A stretch of DNA of 64,000 nt, from contig CAJNDS010002556.1 in NCBI GenBank assembly GCA_905221605.1, positions 51,001-115,000 on the forward strand. Reading direction: 5' to 3'. Positions 10,685 through 21,527 of the stretch are shown piece by piece. The notes beneath the pieces are model-generated. The model ran no database searches. It was given only the letters and a program-made list of their open reading frames with translations, and was not told the DNA's origin. Source of the DNA: Symbiodinium natans (lineage: Eukaryota; Sar; Dinophyceae; Suessiales; Symbiodiniaceae). Positions within the stretch are counted from its first letter, which is position 1. Each line of letters opens with the position of its first letter. Both the position numbers and the translations under genes were made by a program.

Positions 10685-11282
10685 GACGATTGACCAGATT
10701 TCGGGTTTAGGGTTTAGGGCTTAGGGCTTAGGGTTTAGGGTTTAGGGGTTCGGTATTCAGGGTCTAGGGGTCAGGGCTTAGGGTTCGGTGTTTTATGGTG
10801 CAAGATATTTTTGGGTCACACAAAATGCCTGAGATCGCTGGACGGCTCTGCAAAGCAGGGTCGCTCCCGCGGAGGTGTTAAGCGCTTAGAGCCTCGTCTG
10901 TTTAGGCTTTGAGTTTTGTTTTGGGGTTTATACAATTCGAATCGATTCGAATCTTTCGAATGGTTCGACTTTCCTAATTCCCTAAGCCCTAAACCCGAAG
11001 TAAACCTAAATAAACCCTACACCCTGAACTACACCACAAGCCCTGAAGAACACAAAGTAAAGCGCACCCTGGAAGCCACAAACTAAAGCAAGTGTGACTG
11101 AACGCCGATGGGGGGATGGGGGGGTGGGCGGAGCAGGTCCTTCCATAGGTATTCTACTCTTTTTGGGGGCAGGAAAATGGGGCCCTACTGGTAGAGCAAC
11201 TACTTAAAGTCTCCGAAGCCATCATAGGTTTGGGGGTATGGGGTTTAGGTTTAGGACTTTCTCTGCGGGAGTTTCTCCCCAG

Positions 11283-11342
11283 CCCATTCAGCCGATGAGC
11301 TTGTGATCAAGTTGCAGCGTCCAGTGTGGGCTCAAACCGAAG
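11283..11342 (+). CDS. Internal exon
   Basis: Excellent signals: acceptor GAGTTTCTCCCCAG and donor GTATGC. Only one frame is open (two leading bases), reading HSADELVIKLQRPVWAQTE. Function unknown. Confidence 0.65.
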
Positions 11343-12037
11343 GTATGCAGGCCACCCACGCTGCAGCTGCACATACGCTCTGTGTGTTGCGCGTTGTTAT
11401 TGGGATTTTTCCCTCATAAAGCCGAAGCCAAACTCAAAAAGGCTTAGCCCGAATCCCTGTACCGGCAGATCCTTCTGCTACACAGAATTAGTTGTTTCAG
11501 AAGTGATCCCAAGAACAACTACGCTTCTGTGGTCCCAGCTCTTCCGTCGGCTTTTGATGTTGGAGAGTCCTGAAGGGATCCAAAAAGAAACTGCCACCAT
11601 CCTAAGCCCTAAACCCCAAAGCCTAGCCACATAACTCTTGTAGGCCTCATAAGCCCCGCAAGCCTATAACCCAATTGAGAGTAAAGCATCTACCCCCCCC
11701 CCCCCCGAGGTCTTTCAACATACCCATCGCCGCCTGTGTTCCCGATAAACCTCCTAAACCCCATAAACCCCTTAAACCCTCAGGGTTTAGGTTGTAGGGT
11801 TTAGGGTGATCTCCATAAGCCACTCAAACCCTAATTAGGGTTTAGGGCCGTTTAGGGTTTTAGTGGTTCAGGGGTTAGGGTTTTAGCGGTTAAGGGTTCT
11901 AGTGGTCTAGTGTTTAGGTTTATATGGGCTTTGTAGGGTTTAGGAAGCAACCCCTGAACCCCACGAAACCCCTAAACCCTGAACCCTGAACCCTGATTCC
12001 AAAACCCTGAACATCCGAAACTCGAAGAGATGGGCAG

Positions 12038-12103
12038 GCTGCCGAGAAGGTGAGAGACGTGGGAGGCAAGCTGTGGCAGAAGACCGACCACTGGCCGCTC
12101 GGC
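12038..12103 (+). CDS. Internal or terminal exon
   Basis: Acceptor AGATGGGCAG; phase-0 reading AAEKVRDVGGKLWQKTDHWP then LG and a TGA at 12104. With two leading bases, compatible with the previous exon, it instead reads CREGERRGRQAVAEDRP... and stays open past this point. It is therefore either the end of one gene or an internal exon. Confidence 0.5.
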
Positions 12104-12582
12104 TGACCTTCGTTTAGATCACAAACCCTAAACTCTGAGCCCTAAACCCTAAACTCGAAACCCCAAACCCTGCTTGTTGTAGGTGACCTGAAAATCCCAG
12201 TATACAGGGTCTTATACCAAGAACCTACGAAAAGAAGTAGGTTCTGGTTTCTTAAGGTAGGGGCTGGGGGCTTAAGGGGTTTCAGGGCGCAGGGTTTCCT
12301 GAATAGACCCCAAGCCCTCAGCCCCGTTGTTTTTTCAACACAAGCTACATCTAGGGTTTAGGGTTTGGGGTTTAGGGTTTAGGGTCTAAACTCTGTCCAA
12401 CCTCAAGCTTACGCAACTAAGCACGGGACCTTGGGGTGGGACATCATAGAGGGTTCGATGATAATCTCTAAGCCCTGAGGCCCTTTTCAAACCCTAAACC
12501 CTAAACCCTAAACCCTGAACCCTAAACCCTAAACCCCAAACCCTAAACCCTAAACCCTAAACTCTTCTGTTTCTTTTGCAAG

Positions 12583-12666
12583 CAACCGAGGTTGCACAAC
12601 CTGCGTGGCGTGCAGAGCCACGAGGCTCTCCCATGGCCCTTGCACCTGCAGAAAGGCGACTTAAAG
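12583..12666 (+). CDS. Internal exon
   Basis: Textbook acceptor (TTCTGTTTCTTTTGCAAG) and donor GTTCAT. All three frames are open; candidates are QPRLHNLRGVQSHEALPW... and TEVAQPAWRAEPRGSPMA.... The donor begins the GGTTCATGGATAG motif that also starts family 1 elements. Function unknown. Confidence 0.55.
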
Positions 12667-12752
12667 GTTCATGGATAGTCGTAAGCACCTAAACCCTAAA
12701 CCCTAAACCCTAAACCCTAAACCCTAAACCTTAGGGTTTGGGGTTTAGAGCT

Positions 12753-12863
12753 CTTAAGGTTGATGGGTATTTCGAAGTAGGGTGATACGTACCAGTTGAG
12801 GTTATACGTAATATAGGTTACCCTTACTTCTCACCCTACTTTTAACTACCCACGGACCTTCAA
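12753..12863. mobile_element. Short inverted-repeat element, family 1
   Basis: About 111 bp from CTTAAGGTTGATGGGTA to TACCCACGGACCTTCAA, imperfect inverted ends; a diverged copy of the element at 2677. Confidence 0.65.
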
Positions 12864-12947
12864 TCACTTGAATATGCCTTGCCCAAGTATGTTCCAGACA
12901 GCCCGAGACTAAACCCGTAACCTCATGGGCTTCCCTTCTACCCCCCC

Positions 12948-13021
12948 CTCTATACTACCCCCGCTCGGTTGCCCCCTGAAATAACCTTGATTAGGCTCAA
13001 TTATCCCAAAGTAGTATAGAG
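12948..13021. mobile_element. Short inverted-repeat element, family 5
   Basis: 74 bp bounded by CTCTATACTACCCC and its complement GTAGTATAGAG, with internal AATAACCTTGATTAGG. A second copy at 16625-16808 is split by a CCCTAAA array. Confidence 0.7.
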
Positions 13022-13276
13022 GGAGGTAGTTGATAACCCCAAACCCTGAGCCCAGTGCCCAAAGCCCCAATAGCCCTGAGCCAATCAATGACACCGCAAC
13101 GCTCCAATCCCCAAAGCTTAAACCCTAAACCCCAAAACGCAAAACCCTGAACCCTGAAACCTAAAACCCAAACCCTGAACCCTTAACCCTATTCCCAAAA
13201 CCCTAAACTCTACACCCTAAACCACCCCCCAAAAAAGCATCATTCGAAAGAGAGAGTCGTCCGACCTGCTCTCCAG

Positions 13277-13311
13277 GAGGCGGAAGCAGCAGACACCGAA
13301 GGCCGGCAGTT
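13277..13311 (+). CDS. Short internal exon
   Basis: Acceptor GACCTGCTCTCCAG; reads EAEAADTEGRQ in phase 0, followed by a GC donor (GCAGGG) and TTTAGGG repeats. The next 2.3 kb hold repeats, small elements and no confident exon until 15658. Confidence 0.45.
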
Positions 13312-13344
13312 GCAGGGTTTAGGGCTTGGGGTTTAGGGTTTAGG

Positions 13345-13890
13345 GTCTAATGTTGCACTGTCTTTAGTATGCCCCCCCCCCCCCCGCCAAACAAATTGGG
13401 GGGGGGGGGGGGCTCAGGGCTTCAAGCCTTTAGGAGGACCTCAAGGCCTGAAGCCTGGAGCCCAAGGCCCTCAGGGCCTCAAGCAGCCCCTTAACCCTAA
13501 ACACAAACCTTTAAAAAATCATCCGAAAAAGCTTGGTACCATAGAGGGTAGCCAGACAAACTTACTAAAGACAGCCTGTCCGGCCCGTGGGCTACCTATC
13601 ACAAAATTTGTTTGGGGCCTCGTTTCGTAATGACTTTCCATAAGGCTTTATATGGTTCTGGATTCTCCGCGCTCTGGCCCTTTGAGATTCCTGGAGGCCA
13701 AGACCCCCAGGGCCTCAAGCCTTACAGCGTAAGCCCTTAAACCAAAACACAAACTTAAACAAGAAACAAAGTCCGGAAAAACTTGTGATAATAGACGGTA
13801 CCCCGAGAAACTCGGTTCGCTGAATAAATTTTCGAAACTGGTGATTATAGACCCTCCTTATGCTAAAGCCAGTCCAACATTAGGGTCTAG
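13345..13890. mobile_element. About 545-bp element with terminal inverted repeats
   Basis: The left end GTCTAATGTTGCACTGTCTTTAG and the right end, whose complement reads CCTAATGTTGGACTGGCTTTAG, form imperfect 25-bp terminal inverted repeats. Internally two similar blocks (13440-13560 and 13690-13810) share GGGCCTCAAG and GTACC motifs. No transposase frame, so non-autonomous. Confidence 0.5.
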
Positions 13891-13944
13891 GGTTTAGGGT
13901 TTAGGGTTTAGACGGGTCTAGGGTTTCGGGTTTCACAGGGTGTA

Positions 13945-14063
13945 CTGGAAGGGTTCATGGATAGTTAGAAGTATAGGGCTGTGTTTTGCAAGGTAGCCTA
14001 TATTGGAACCTTATTAGAGTAATTACTTGTTACCCTGGTTGCAACCACCCGTGAACCTTCAAG
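13945..14063. mobile_element. Short inverted-repeat element, family 1
   Basis: 119 bp from CTGGAAGGGTTCATGGATAG to CACCCGTGAACCTTCAAG, a copy of the element at 2677. Confidence 0.65.
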
Positions 14064-14337
14064 TCATTAGGGTTGAAGGTTGTGGTCCTTTTCTCTTCCG
14101 GAGGGTGGGGGGTCTCTACCCTAAACCCTAAACCCTAAACCCTAAACCCTAAACCCTAAACCCCTAAGCCCTAAACCCTAAACCCTCGTGGGCCGCGAAC
14201 TCTCAGCTTGCTAGTCTCTCGTATGTGTCGATGAAGGGCTCAGGGGCTCTTTGTTGTCTCTATACCGTTTAGGGTTTTAGATTTGGGTCCCATCCATCTT
14301 CTGGGTGTCTTTGAGGGACCGAAGGCCCCTAAATTAC

Positions 14338-14441
14338 AAAACCCTAAACCCTAAACCCTAAACCCTAAACCCTAAACCCTAAACCCTAAACCCTAAACCC
14401 TAAACCCTAAACCCCAAACCCTAAACCCTAAACCCTAAACC
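14338..14441. repeat. (CCCTAAA)n array
   Basis: About fifteen units with one CCCCAAA variant. The stretch 14442-15657 contains degenerate repeats, copies of a GTATGGGCCCTTG-type element (14750, 14810) and only a tentative short coding island at 15195-15219 (PYYSTGDL). Confidence 0.9.
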
Positions 14442-15657
14442 GCGATGTTTTTGTTTCATGCTCTTGCCTTGCGGTGCGTTGCCGAGGCAGCCACTCCGCT
14501 GGGGTTTAGGCTTGGTCCCTGAAGGCCTTTGGGCAAGGTTTTGAACCATAGTTCCGAGTTTTTCTCACCCTTAATCCCCTATGTATTCCTTACAAGGCCC
14601 CCAAAGCCTACCCCAGTTAGGGTCAAAGGGTTGAAGTGTAACAAAGCCGAAATCCCAAGTACCCTAAACCCTGAGCCTCATGGTGCAGGCTCAGGACCCC
14701 CCGGTGCCTTGGCCATGAGTCTGAGAAAGTCCGTTAAAGGGGTCCTGATGTATGGGCCCTGAATTTGTCTAGTGTATATAAGGGGGTATGTAAGGGGTAT
14801 GCTTTTAAGAGCCCATACCAAGGGACCATGTAGCTACCCTTAGAATGAGACAGGTGGCTGGGACTGGGATGAGTGCCATCAACGAGCTCTGGCTCTGCAG
14901 TGCAGCTACCTTGAAGGTCGGGTTAGGATATAGAGCCCCCGAAGCCGCAAGCACCATCTGCCCCCCAAAGCCGGCCCTGCCACTTGATATATGTTGGGTT
15001 CTTGAGTAATGTAGCCACAACCCTAAACCCAAATCCGAAACCCTACAACCCTAAAACCCCAAAACCCCAAAACCCTAAAACCCTGAAACCCTAAGACCCT
15101 AAACCCTAAACCTAAACCCTTAACTCTAGGGGTAGCTCTAAACCCAAAACCCAAAACCCTAAACCCTGACATTGCCAAAATCGCAAGCTCGCAGCCGTAC
15201 TACAGTACAGGGGACCTCTGTGTCACCCCTTTCCCCAAACCCAAGCCCCCAACCCCTAAACCCCTTGCTAAACTTACGTTGCCAGTAGTTGAGCTTAAAA
15301 TTGTCTGGGGTGTCCTTATTTAGTAGGACTAACGCAGTTTATCACCTTTTCTGCCCTTGGCTATTGGAGAAGTAACTTACTTAAAGTAAAGCCTCAACCA
15401 ATTGACCCCAAACCAGTCTCCTAAAGCCATGATGGAGTAAAGTCCTGGAACACATCAGGGCAAAACTAACTCCTTAAGGTTCAAACCCTAGGCTTTGTGG
15501 CCACCACTAAACCCTACATAAACCCTAAAACCCCCCAGACCTTTTTGGCCCCTAAGAAGGGTTTCTGCCCTAAGACCCTAAACCCCGAACCCTAAACCCT
15601 AAACCCCCAACCCTATAACCAAAAGCCTACCCCCCCTCCCCTCCCCCGAACACCTAG

Positions 15658-15723
15658 CGCCCGCGTGAAGGCGCCTGCCTCGCGGACTGGGTGCTCCAGT
15701 CGCTGAGCAAGGGAATGCTGCAG
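15658..15723 (+). CDS. Internal exon of the gene ending at 19102
   Basis: Pyrimidine-rich acceptor (CCCCTCCCCCGAACACCTAG) and donor GTTGGG. Twenty-two codons, phase 0 at both ends, reading RPREGACLADWVLQSLSKGM then LQ. First of five exons that join in frame to the TAG at 19102. Confidence 0.6.
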
Positions 15724-16507
15724 GTTGGGGGAGCCCAGACTTTTTGGCTCTAGGACCCAGAGTAGGGAATAGGGTTCAGGGTTTAGGGTTCAGGGTTCAG
15801 GGTTTGCGGTTTAGGGTTTAGGGGTCTGGGTTCAGGGTGTAGGGTTTAGGGTTCAGGGTTCAGGGTTCAGGGTTCAGGGTTTAGGGTTTAGGGTTTAGGG
15901 CAGAGTAGGCCCGTATGTTTTTTTTAGGGTTTGGGTCTCCCTTAACCCAGAAGGGCACCCATTTTTATTTCCTAGGTTACCCATGGGTCCAGATGTTGTT
16001 ACTGTTCATTAGTCTTCTAGCTAGTTTTTTTGGTTATAGTTTTCAACACGGGGTCAAGTTTCTTAAATGTATGTCTCATTATGCTTATAGGGTTCTTAAG
16101 GGAGGGGGCTTCAAGGGGAGTATGTAACCCAAGGTTCCCTAATACCCCCACTACTCCCTAAGGCTCCCTAAGCTTCCCTAAGGTTCCCTAGGTACCTACC
16201 CCCCTTGAACCTGCCCCCCTTAAGAACCATATTTTCTGCTGCGTGGGTTTGTTGTTGCTTTGCCTGGCCTTTCTGCTGCTGATGACGATGATTTCACGCC
16301 GACGACGATGATGATGTGCGATTGCTGTCGTCTGCTTAGGGCCCTAAACCCTAAACCCCAAACCCTAAACCCCAAACCCCAAACCCTAGGACCCGCCCAC
16401 GAGCATCCCAACGGAAAAGGGCCACGGGTCTGTAGGAGTGAGGATCTTTAGGGTTAGCGCCTCTGGCAAAGACAAGTCCCCCTTATTTTGAGGGGGGAAC
16501 CCGAAAA

Positions 16508-16551
<44 letters not shown>

Positions 16552-16584
16552 CGGAGGGGGGGGGGCGGGCGCGGGGGGTGGGGG
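16508..16584. repeat. Poly-G tract
   Basis: A homopolymer of more than forty G followed by G-rich sequence. Assembly length is unreliable here. Confidence 0.9.
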
Positions 16585-16624
16585 GCCCAGTGTAAAGGGG
16601 AGGAGAAGGGAAACGCATGAAACC

Positions 16625-16808
16625 CTCTATACTACCCCCCCTTAATCAAGGCTGTTTAGAAGGGGGGATTCTAAACCCTAAACCCTAAACCCTAAACCCT
16701 AAACCCTAAACCCTAAACCCTAAACCCTAAACCCTAAACCCTAAACCCTAAACCCTAAACCCTAAACCCTAAACCCTAAACCCTAGGGGGGGGGGGGGTA
16801 GTATAGAG
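16625..16808. mobile_element. Family 5 element split by a CCCTAAA array
   Basis: The left part (CTCTATACTACCCC...CTTAATCAAGGCTGTTTAG) and the right part (GGGGTAGTATAGAG) match the two ends of the element at 12948, but sixteen CCCTAAA units (16674-16785) separate them. Confidence 0.75.
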
Positions 16809-16863
16809 GGGGGTCGTGGAGGAACCCATGAAATCCTCATCGAAGCACTGTCACCCTTTGCAG

Positions 16864-16893
16864 GATTATGCGGCAACGGCGGAGCCGACCTCA
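16864..16893 (+). CDS. Internal exon
   Basis: Strong acceptor CTGTCACCCTTTGCAG; reads DYAATAEPTS in phase 0 with a GC donor (GCTTGG), in frame with the exons at 15658 and 17511. Confidence 0.5.
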
Positions 16894-16898
16894 GCTTG

Positions 16899-17075
16899 GA
16901 ACCCTAAACCCTAAACCCTAAACCCTAAACCCTAAACCCTAAACCCTAAACCCTAAACCCTAAACCCTAAACCCTAAACCCTAAACCCTAAACCCTAAAC
17001 CCTAAACCCTAAACCCTAAACTCCCCTAAACCCTAAACCCTAAACCCTAAACCCTAAACCCTAAACCCTAAACCC
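16899..17075. repeat. (CCCTAAA)n array
   Basis: About 25 units interrupted once by CTCCCC. Confidence 0.95.
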
Positions 17076-17510
17076 TCCCGAACCCCGGAAAAAATGACCT
17101 CGATTTGCCAAAGCTTTTTTGCCAACTCCAGGATTCGGGGGGAGGTTAGTGCCGCTGGGACCTGTTTCAGTCTGCCCCAGACAGCTACTATAGGGGTCGG
17201 AATAAGTAGAACAGGGTTTAGGGTTTAGGGTTTCGGATTTAGGGTTTAGGGTTGGGGGGGGGGGGGGGGGGGCGAAACACCTGGTTCACCCACCCCCCCT
17301 GGGTTTCAGGGGGGGTCCATAAGGGAACCCTACAAAATGTAAATCCTGCAGGCCCAGCCCCGATTTCCTGAAAGCCCTTGAAAGAACTGCCAACAGTCAA
17401 CACCATATTTGGTTTTGAGTTTATGGTTTAGGGTTGAGGTTCCGGGTTAGAAGTGTAGGGTTTAGTGTTTAGGGTTTAGGGTTTAGGGATCTGTCCCGAA
17501 CCTGGCGCAG

Positions 17511-17579
17511 CCACTGCAGCATCCCAAAGCCAGTGTGACGGCACCTGCACTTGGCAGACAGACCCTTGGTGGCCGAGTG
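17511..17579 (+). CDS. Internal exon
   Basis: Acceptor CTGGCGCAG; donor GTAAAG (or GTGTTT six bases on). Twenty-three codons, phase 0 both ends, reading PLQHPKASVTAPALGRQTLG then GRV. A disordered-type sequence matching the low-complexity character of the downstream exons. Confidence 0.6.
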
Positions 17580-18083
17580 GTAAAGGTGTTTAAGGGCTTG
17601 GGTTTAGGGTTTAGGGTTTAGGGTTTAGGGTTTAGGGTTTAGGGTTTAGGGTTTAGGGTTTAGGGTTTAGGGTCCAGGGTCTAGGGTTTAGGGTTTAGGG
17701 TTTCGGGTGTAGGGTTTAGGGTTTAGGGTTTAGGCTTTAGGGTTTAGGGTTTAGGGTTTAGGGTTTAGGCTTTAAGATTTTAGGCGTTAGGGTTTACGGT
17801 TTGGGGTGAGTGACAAAGGGGTTGACGGCTTTTAGGGCTTTTGTGATACAGGGTCTGTGGCTTATTGCTAGCTGAGTGGTGTCCTTTTGCCCCTTTTTTC
17901 ACTAACCCTAAACCCCAAACCCGAAACCCTAAACCCTAGACCCTCAACCCTAAACCCTAAACCCTCAACCCTATACCCTAAACTCTAAACCCTAAACCCT
18001 AAACCCCAACACCATCCCACGGTTGCCGACCAAGGACCATGGAAGAGGTGTGTCTTGATGCTCCGATGGTGCCCGGACTGCAG

Positions 18084-18148
18084 GAGCCAGCTCTCAGTCC
18101 TGGCGTGCAGCCGATCGGGGAAACCCAGCCCGCCTGCTCGACTTCAAG
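18084..18148 (+). CDS. Internal exon
   Basis: Acceptor GGTGCCCGGACTGCAG and consensus donor AAG/GTGGGT. Reads EPALSPGVQPIGETQPACST in phase 0 with two bases left over, which pair with the single leading base of the terminal exon. Confidence 0.7.
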
Positions 18149-18412
18149 GTGGGTTTAGGGTTTGGGGTTTAGGGTTTAGGGTTTGGGGTTTGGGGTTGAG
18201 GGTTTAGGGTTTAGGGGTGTTTTGGGTGCCAGCTCAAGGACAATCATGTTTACGAAAATGGGGGATCCCTAGAATAGGATTCCCTTACAATAAGGACTCC
18301 GAATAAGGTACCCTAATTCCGGAAACCACCATGTTTTTGGAAATCGCTTCTACTTGGTGCTAATTGTCTATTAGACTAATGTGTAGCCGGGGTTTCTGAG
18401 AACAGAGAGCAG

Positions 18413-19102
18413 CATCAGGCCCAGTGCCGCGCCCGAGGCCGAGGCCAAGGCCAAGGCCAAGGCCAAGGCCAAGGCCAAGGCCAAGGCCAAGGCCAAGGCC
18501 AAGGCCAAGGCCAAGGCCAAGGCCACGCCGGCCGCACCCCCAGCAGCCCCACCGAATCCAAGAGCGCTCGGACCTTTTGATGAATTCCTTGCTGCCCCCC
18601 CCCCCACCCACCCGCTCCAAGCAAGAGTACAGCGGAGCAGATGATGGCACGTGTGGCCAAGATAGGCAAGGTCCACATGACTTTCTATCCAGGCGGTGGC
18701 GACGAATGGGAGGAAGATGAGGCAGTCAGCAATTTTCTTACGACAGGCAAGCCGAAGTTTCGCAAGATGCAATGCACTTCGCACACGGAGCGTCTCCAAC
18801 TCGCATTGTTGGACCAAAAGCACGGAATGGACGCAGCTTTCCTCGATGCGAAAGAGAAGTCCTTCCTGGATGCGATGAGCCAGGATGAAAAGCGCCGAAT
18901 GTTCTCTCTCACAGATGAGGACATGGAGAGCTTGGACGAAACAAAGGAAGGCGAAGACATGAAAATGCCAAGCGTGCCATCTTCGTCCTCGTCATCACAA
19001 CAAAAGAAGACGCGCCCCTACCCCTTGTCAGAGCCTGTGGAGCACCCGGGGGAGGTAGCAGACATCATCAAGGACACTCTGAGCCGGCTCTTCAAATGGT
19101 AG
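18413..19102 (+). CDS. Terminal exon: Ala-Lys repeat plus unknown C-terminal domain
   Basis: After acceptor GAGAGCAG, with one leading base, the frame gives a Pro/Ala start, then about thirteen Ala-Lys pairs, then TPAAPPAAPPNPRALGPFDE. It then conflicts with the frame of the long C-terminal part (from 18641: MMARVAKIGKVHMTFYPGGG, ending DTLSRLFKW and TAG at 19100-19102). The two frames meet at an 11-C homopolymer (18595-18605), so an indel there, real or from assembly, is the simplest explanation; a tiny intron is possible. The C-terminal part is acidic, with a Ser run. No known family recognised. Confidence 0.7.
18438..18522. repeat. (GGCCAA)n hexamer microsatellite
   Basis: About fourteen GGCCAA units encoding the Ala-Lys repeat on the plus strand. 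The apparent Gly-Leu and Pro-Trp frames on the minus strand are by-products. Confidence 0.9.
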
Positions 19103-20175
19103 GAACAACACCTTCCAAGTGGCTGTAGACTAGGTCCCTAGTACCCGCTCGGGAGATTGGACCTGTGGTCTGAGTGAGCCACGGACAACAAGCGGCACCT
19201 GCTTGGGAAGACGAGAGATTAAGACAGAAACTACCGGAGGCATTTCTCACAAAGTCAGTCCTTGCAGGGCCCTCTGTTCCATGATTTCGTTTGTTGTCGA
19301 CAGAGATGGATGGCCTTTGTTATTGCAACTTGTCCTTGCACCGGTACAGGAGCTGTGTCGCCCTGTTTAACTCTAAGGGTTCGGGGTTTCTATTTGGGAT
19401 CTTGTGCTCGGATCCGGATTGTGTGCAAGGACTTTCGACAACAACTGAGGCTCTCCTTCAATTTTGTCGTGCATTGGCGAAGGACCTTTGAACCGGCCCA
19501 CTCGTGACGGAATATCGCTACTATCGACAGAATATGAGTATTTCCCAAAATAGGGGAGCCCCTTTTATATTCCCAAACAGAATAGAATCCCCTTGAAGGG
19601 ACCCCCATGTTCGGAAACCCCCACATCTCTTGCATGCGAAGATCGTTTGACCCAGCCCAGTCATGACGGAGTACGTATCACTACTGCAGAAGCCCCAAAT
19701 CCTAAATCCTCCCGCGGTAGCTTTGTACGCGTCTTCGCTGGGCCCTTTGGTTTAAACTCCTTCGATATTGGTGAGGCCCGCAGACCCTGACAGTCTGCGG
19801 GCCTATCGGGCTGGTGTTCAGAGCAGCTGGAGCTGTAAACCCGAACTAGACTAGACCCTTAATCCCGCCACTTTTGCAGACTAAGCATTTTTCTGCTCTG
19901 ACGCCACAGCACAGTCCCAAACGGCGCTCTCAATGGTTCTCTACATGGCGCCGATGGCTCCGTCAGTTCTGCTGTGCAGACCCGGACGCCGCGCAGGTCC
20001 GGGGTGGCTCCAGAGAGAGGGGCTTAGGACGAAGTCGCAAATGTCGAAGCTACTTTGGGGTTTAGAGTTTAGGGTTCAGGGTTTAGGGTTTAGGGTTTAG
20101 GTTTTAGGGATCAACTCTTCTGATAAAGCTTCAAAATTCCGAAGCTTGGACCCGCCTCTGGACCACCTAGCGCAG
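19103..20175. other. Downstream spacer with a 12-bp-stem hairpin
   Basis: No supported exon. It holds an element with CCCAAAATAGGGGAGCCCC-type ends (about 19545-19620), a diverged direct repeat (19487-19521 and 19651-19685), and a perfect hairpin at 19774-19804 (stem AGGCCCGCAGAC, loop CCTGACA). Probably the 3' untranslated and intergenic region after the TAG at 19102. Confidence 0.6.
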
Positions 20176-20223
20176 ATCCTGCAGACCATCACTCTTTGCC
20201 GTCATAAAAGTTGCTTCGCGTAC
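20176..20223 (+). CDS. Candidate exon
   Basis: Acceptor ACCTAGCGCAG; reads ILQTITLCRHKSCFAY in phase 0 to donor GTTTTC. Weak support; function unknown. Confidence 0.3.
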
Positions 20224-21185
20224 GTTTTCGGGCTTCAGATTGCTAGCACTCTCCACCCCGCACCCTCTCCCCCATCCAACTCTCAACCGCCCGACTGACT
20301 AACCCTTTTCTAGGATGTAGGGTTTACAGGGTTTGCGGGGTTTACAGGGTTTACAGGTTTTGCAGGGTTTGCTAGCAGGGTTTAGGGGTTAGGGTATGCG
20401 ATACACCCTTTAAATTACCTTTGACTAGACCAACCCTGCTTGCCTCAAACTTTAAACCCTCCGCCTTGCCCCCCCCCCCCCCCCCCCCCAGACACTTTTC
20501 GTCCCCCCCCCCCGCCCCCGGAGGGTTTAGGGATTCAGGGGTTTAGAGTATTGGGGTTTAGGGGCTTAGGGTTTAGGGTTTAGGGACGCGAGATGCCGCT
20601 GAGGCAACTTTTTGGTGTTTTTTTGTGAGCCCAAGGGTTAACTTTGTAGTGCCCTGGGCCGGGAAGCAATACGGGAGCAAAAACAATTGCCAAGCTCATA
20701 CCTGCAGAACCCCTACAAAATGTACACTGCCCAAATGGCCCTTTAAACCCTCAACCCTAAAACCCGAAAGCCCGAATTCTGCTGGCAGGTTTGAACATTC
20801 AAACCCTGGAAAGCCTACCCCGAAGAAAATAGATGAAACAATAAAGAGAAGTCATAGTAGCAGATAAAGAAAATCAAGCTAAGCCCGCAACCCTAAACCC
20901 TATAAAGCCTATAGACCCTAACCCGCCAATGACCAAGGGGGTTATCTTGCAGAGCCTGAACCCTACCAACCCTACAAGCCCCCACAAACCCTATAAACTC
21001 CAAACCCCCCAAAGACCTAAAGCCCCAAAAGCCCTGAAAGCCTAACCCTAAACCCCAAGCCCTGGACCCTAAACCCTAAACCCTAAAACCCGAAATCCTA
21101 AACCCCAAATCCTAAACCCTAAACCCTAAACCCTAAACCCTAAACCCTAAACCCAACAACCCGTAGAAACCCCCTGTAAACCCAG

Positions 21186-21293
21186 GTGCTGTTTCATGCT
21201 GCTGCCGATGACCGGGCCATAGTGGAGCTCATGGCGCGGCAGCGCGAGCCCTGCAACGTGGGCATGCAGAGCCTGGGCCGATGTTGGGGCGGA
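21186..21293 (+). CDS. Internal exon
   Basis: Acceptor CCTGTAAACCCAG; phase-0 reading VLFHAAADDRAIVELMARQR then EPCNVGMQSLGRCWGG, flanked by CCCTAAA upstream and a long TTTAGGG array downstream. Helical, repeat-protein-like, but no family identified. Donor probably GA (GATGAG). Confidence 0.65.
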
Positions 21294-21302
21294 GATGAGA
21301 GG

Positions 21303-21440
21303 GTTTAGGGTTTAGGGTTTAGGGTTTAGGGTTTAGGGTTTAGGGTTTAGGGTTTAGGGTTTAGGGTTTAGGGTTTAGGGTTTAGGGTTTAGGGTTTAGG
21401 GTTTAGGGTTTAGGGTTTAGGGTTTAGGGTTTAGGGTTTA
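21303..21440. repeat. (TTTAGGG)n array
   Basis: About twenty perfect units, the 5' part of the intron after the exon at 21186. Confidence 0.95.
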
Positions 21441-21527
21441 GTCTTGGGTTTAGGGTTTAGGGTTTAGGGCTTAGGGTTTAGGGTTTAGGGTTTGCAGTAC
21501 TAATGGCGTAGATGCGGTGAAGGGTAG

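Noticed and set aside
17556-17590. tRNA A-box-like sequence TGGCCGAGTGGTAAAGG, as in class II tRNAs
   Set aside because: No B box or acceptor stem follows, only TTTAGGG repeats; the bases fit an exon in phase with its neighbours.
18360-18823. Long minus-strand frames rich in Gly-Leu, Pro-Trp or Ala-Leu
   Set aside because: By-products of the GGCCAA hexamer repeat; the plus-strand frame continues into ordinary protein sequence.
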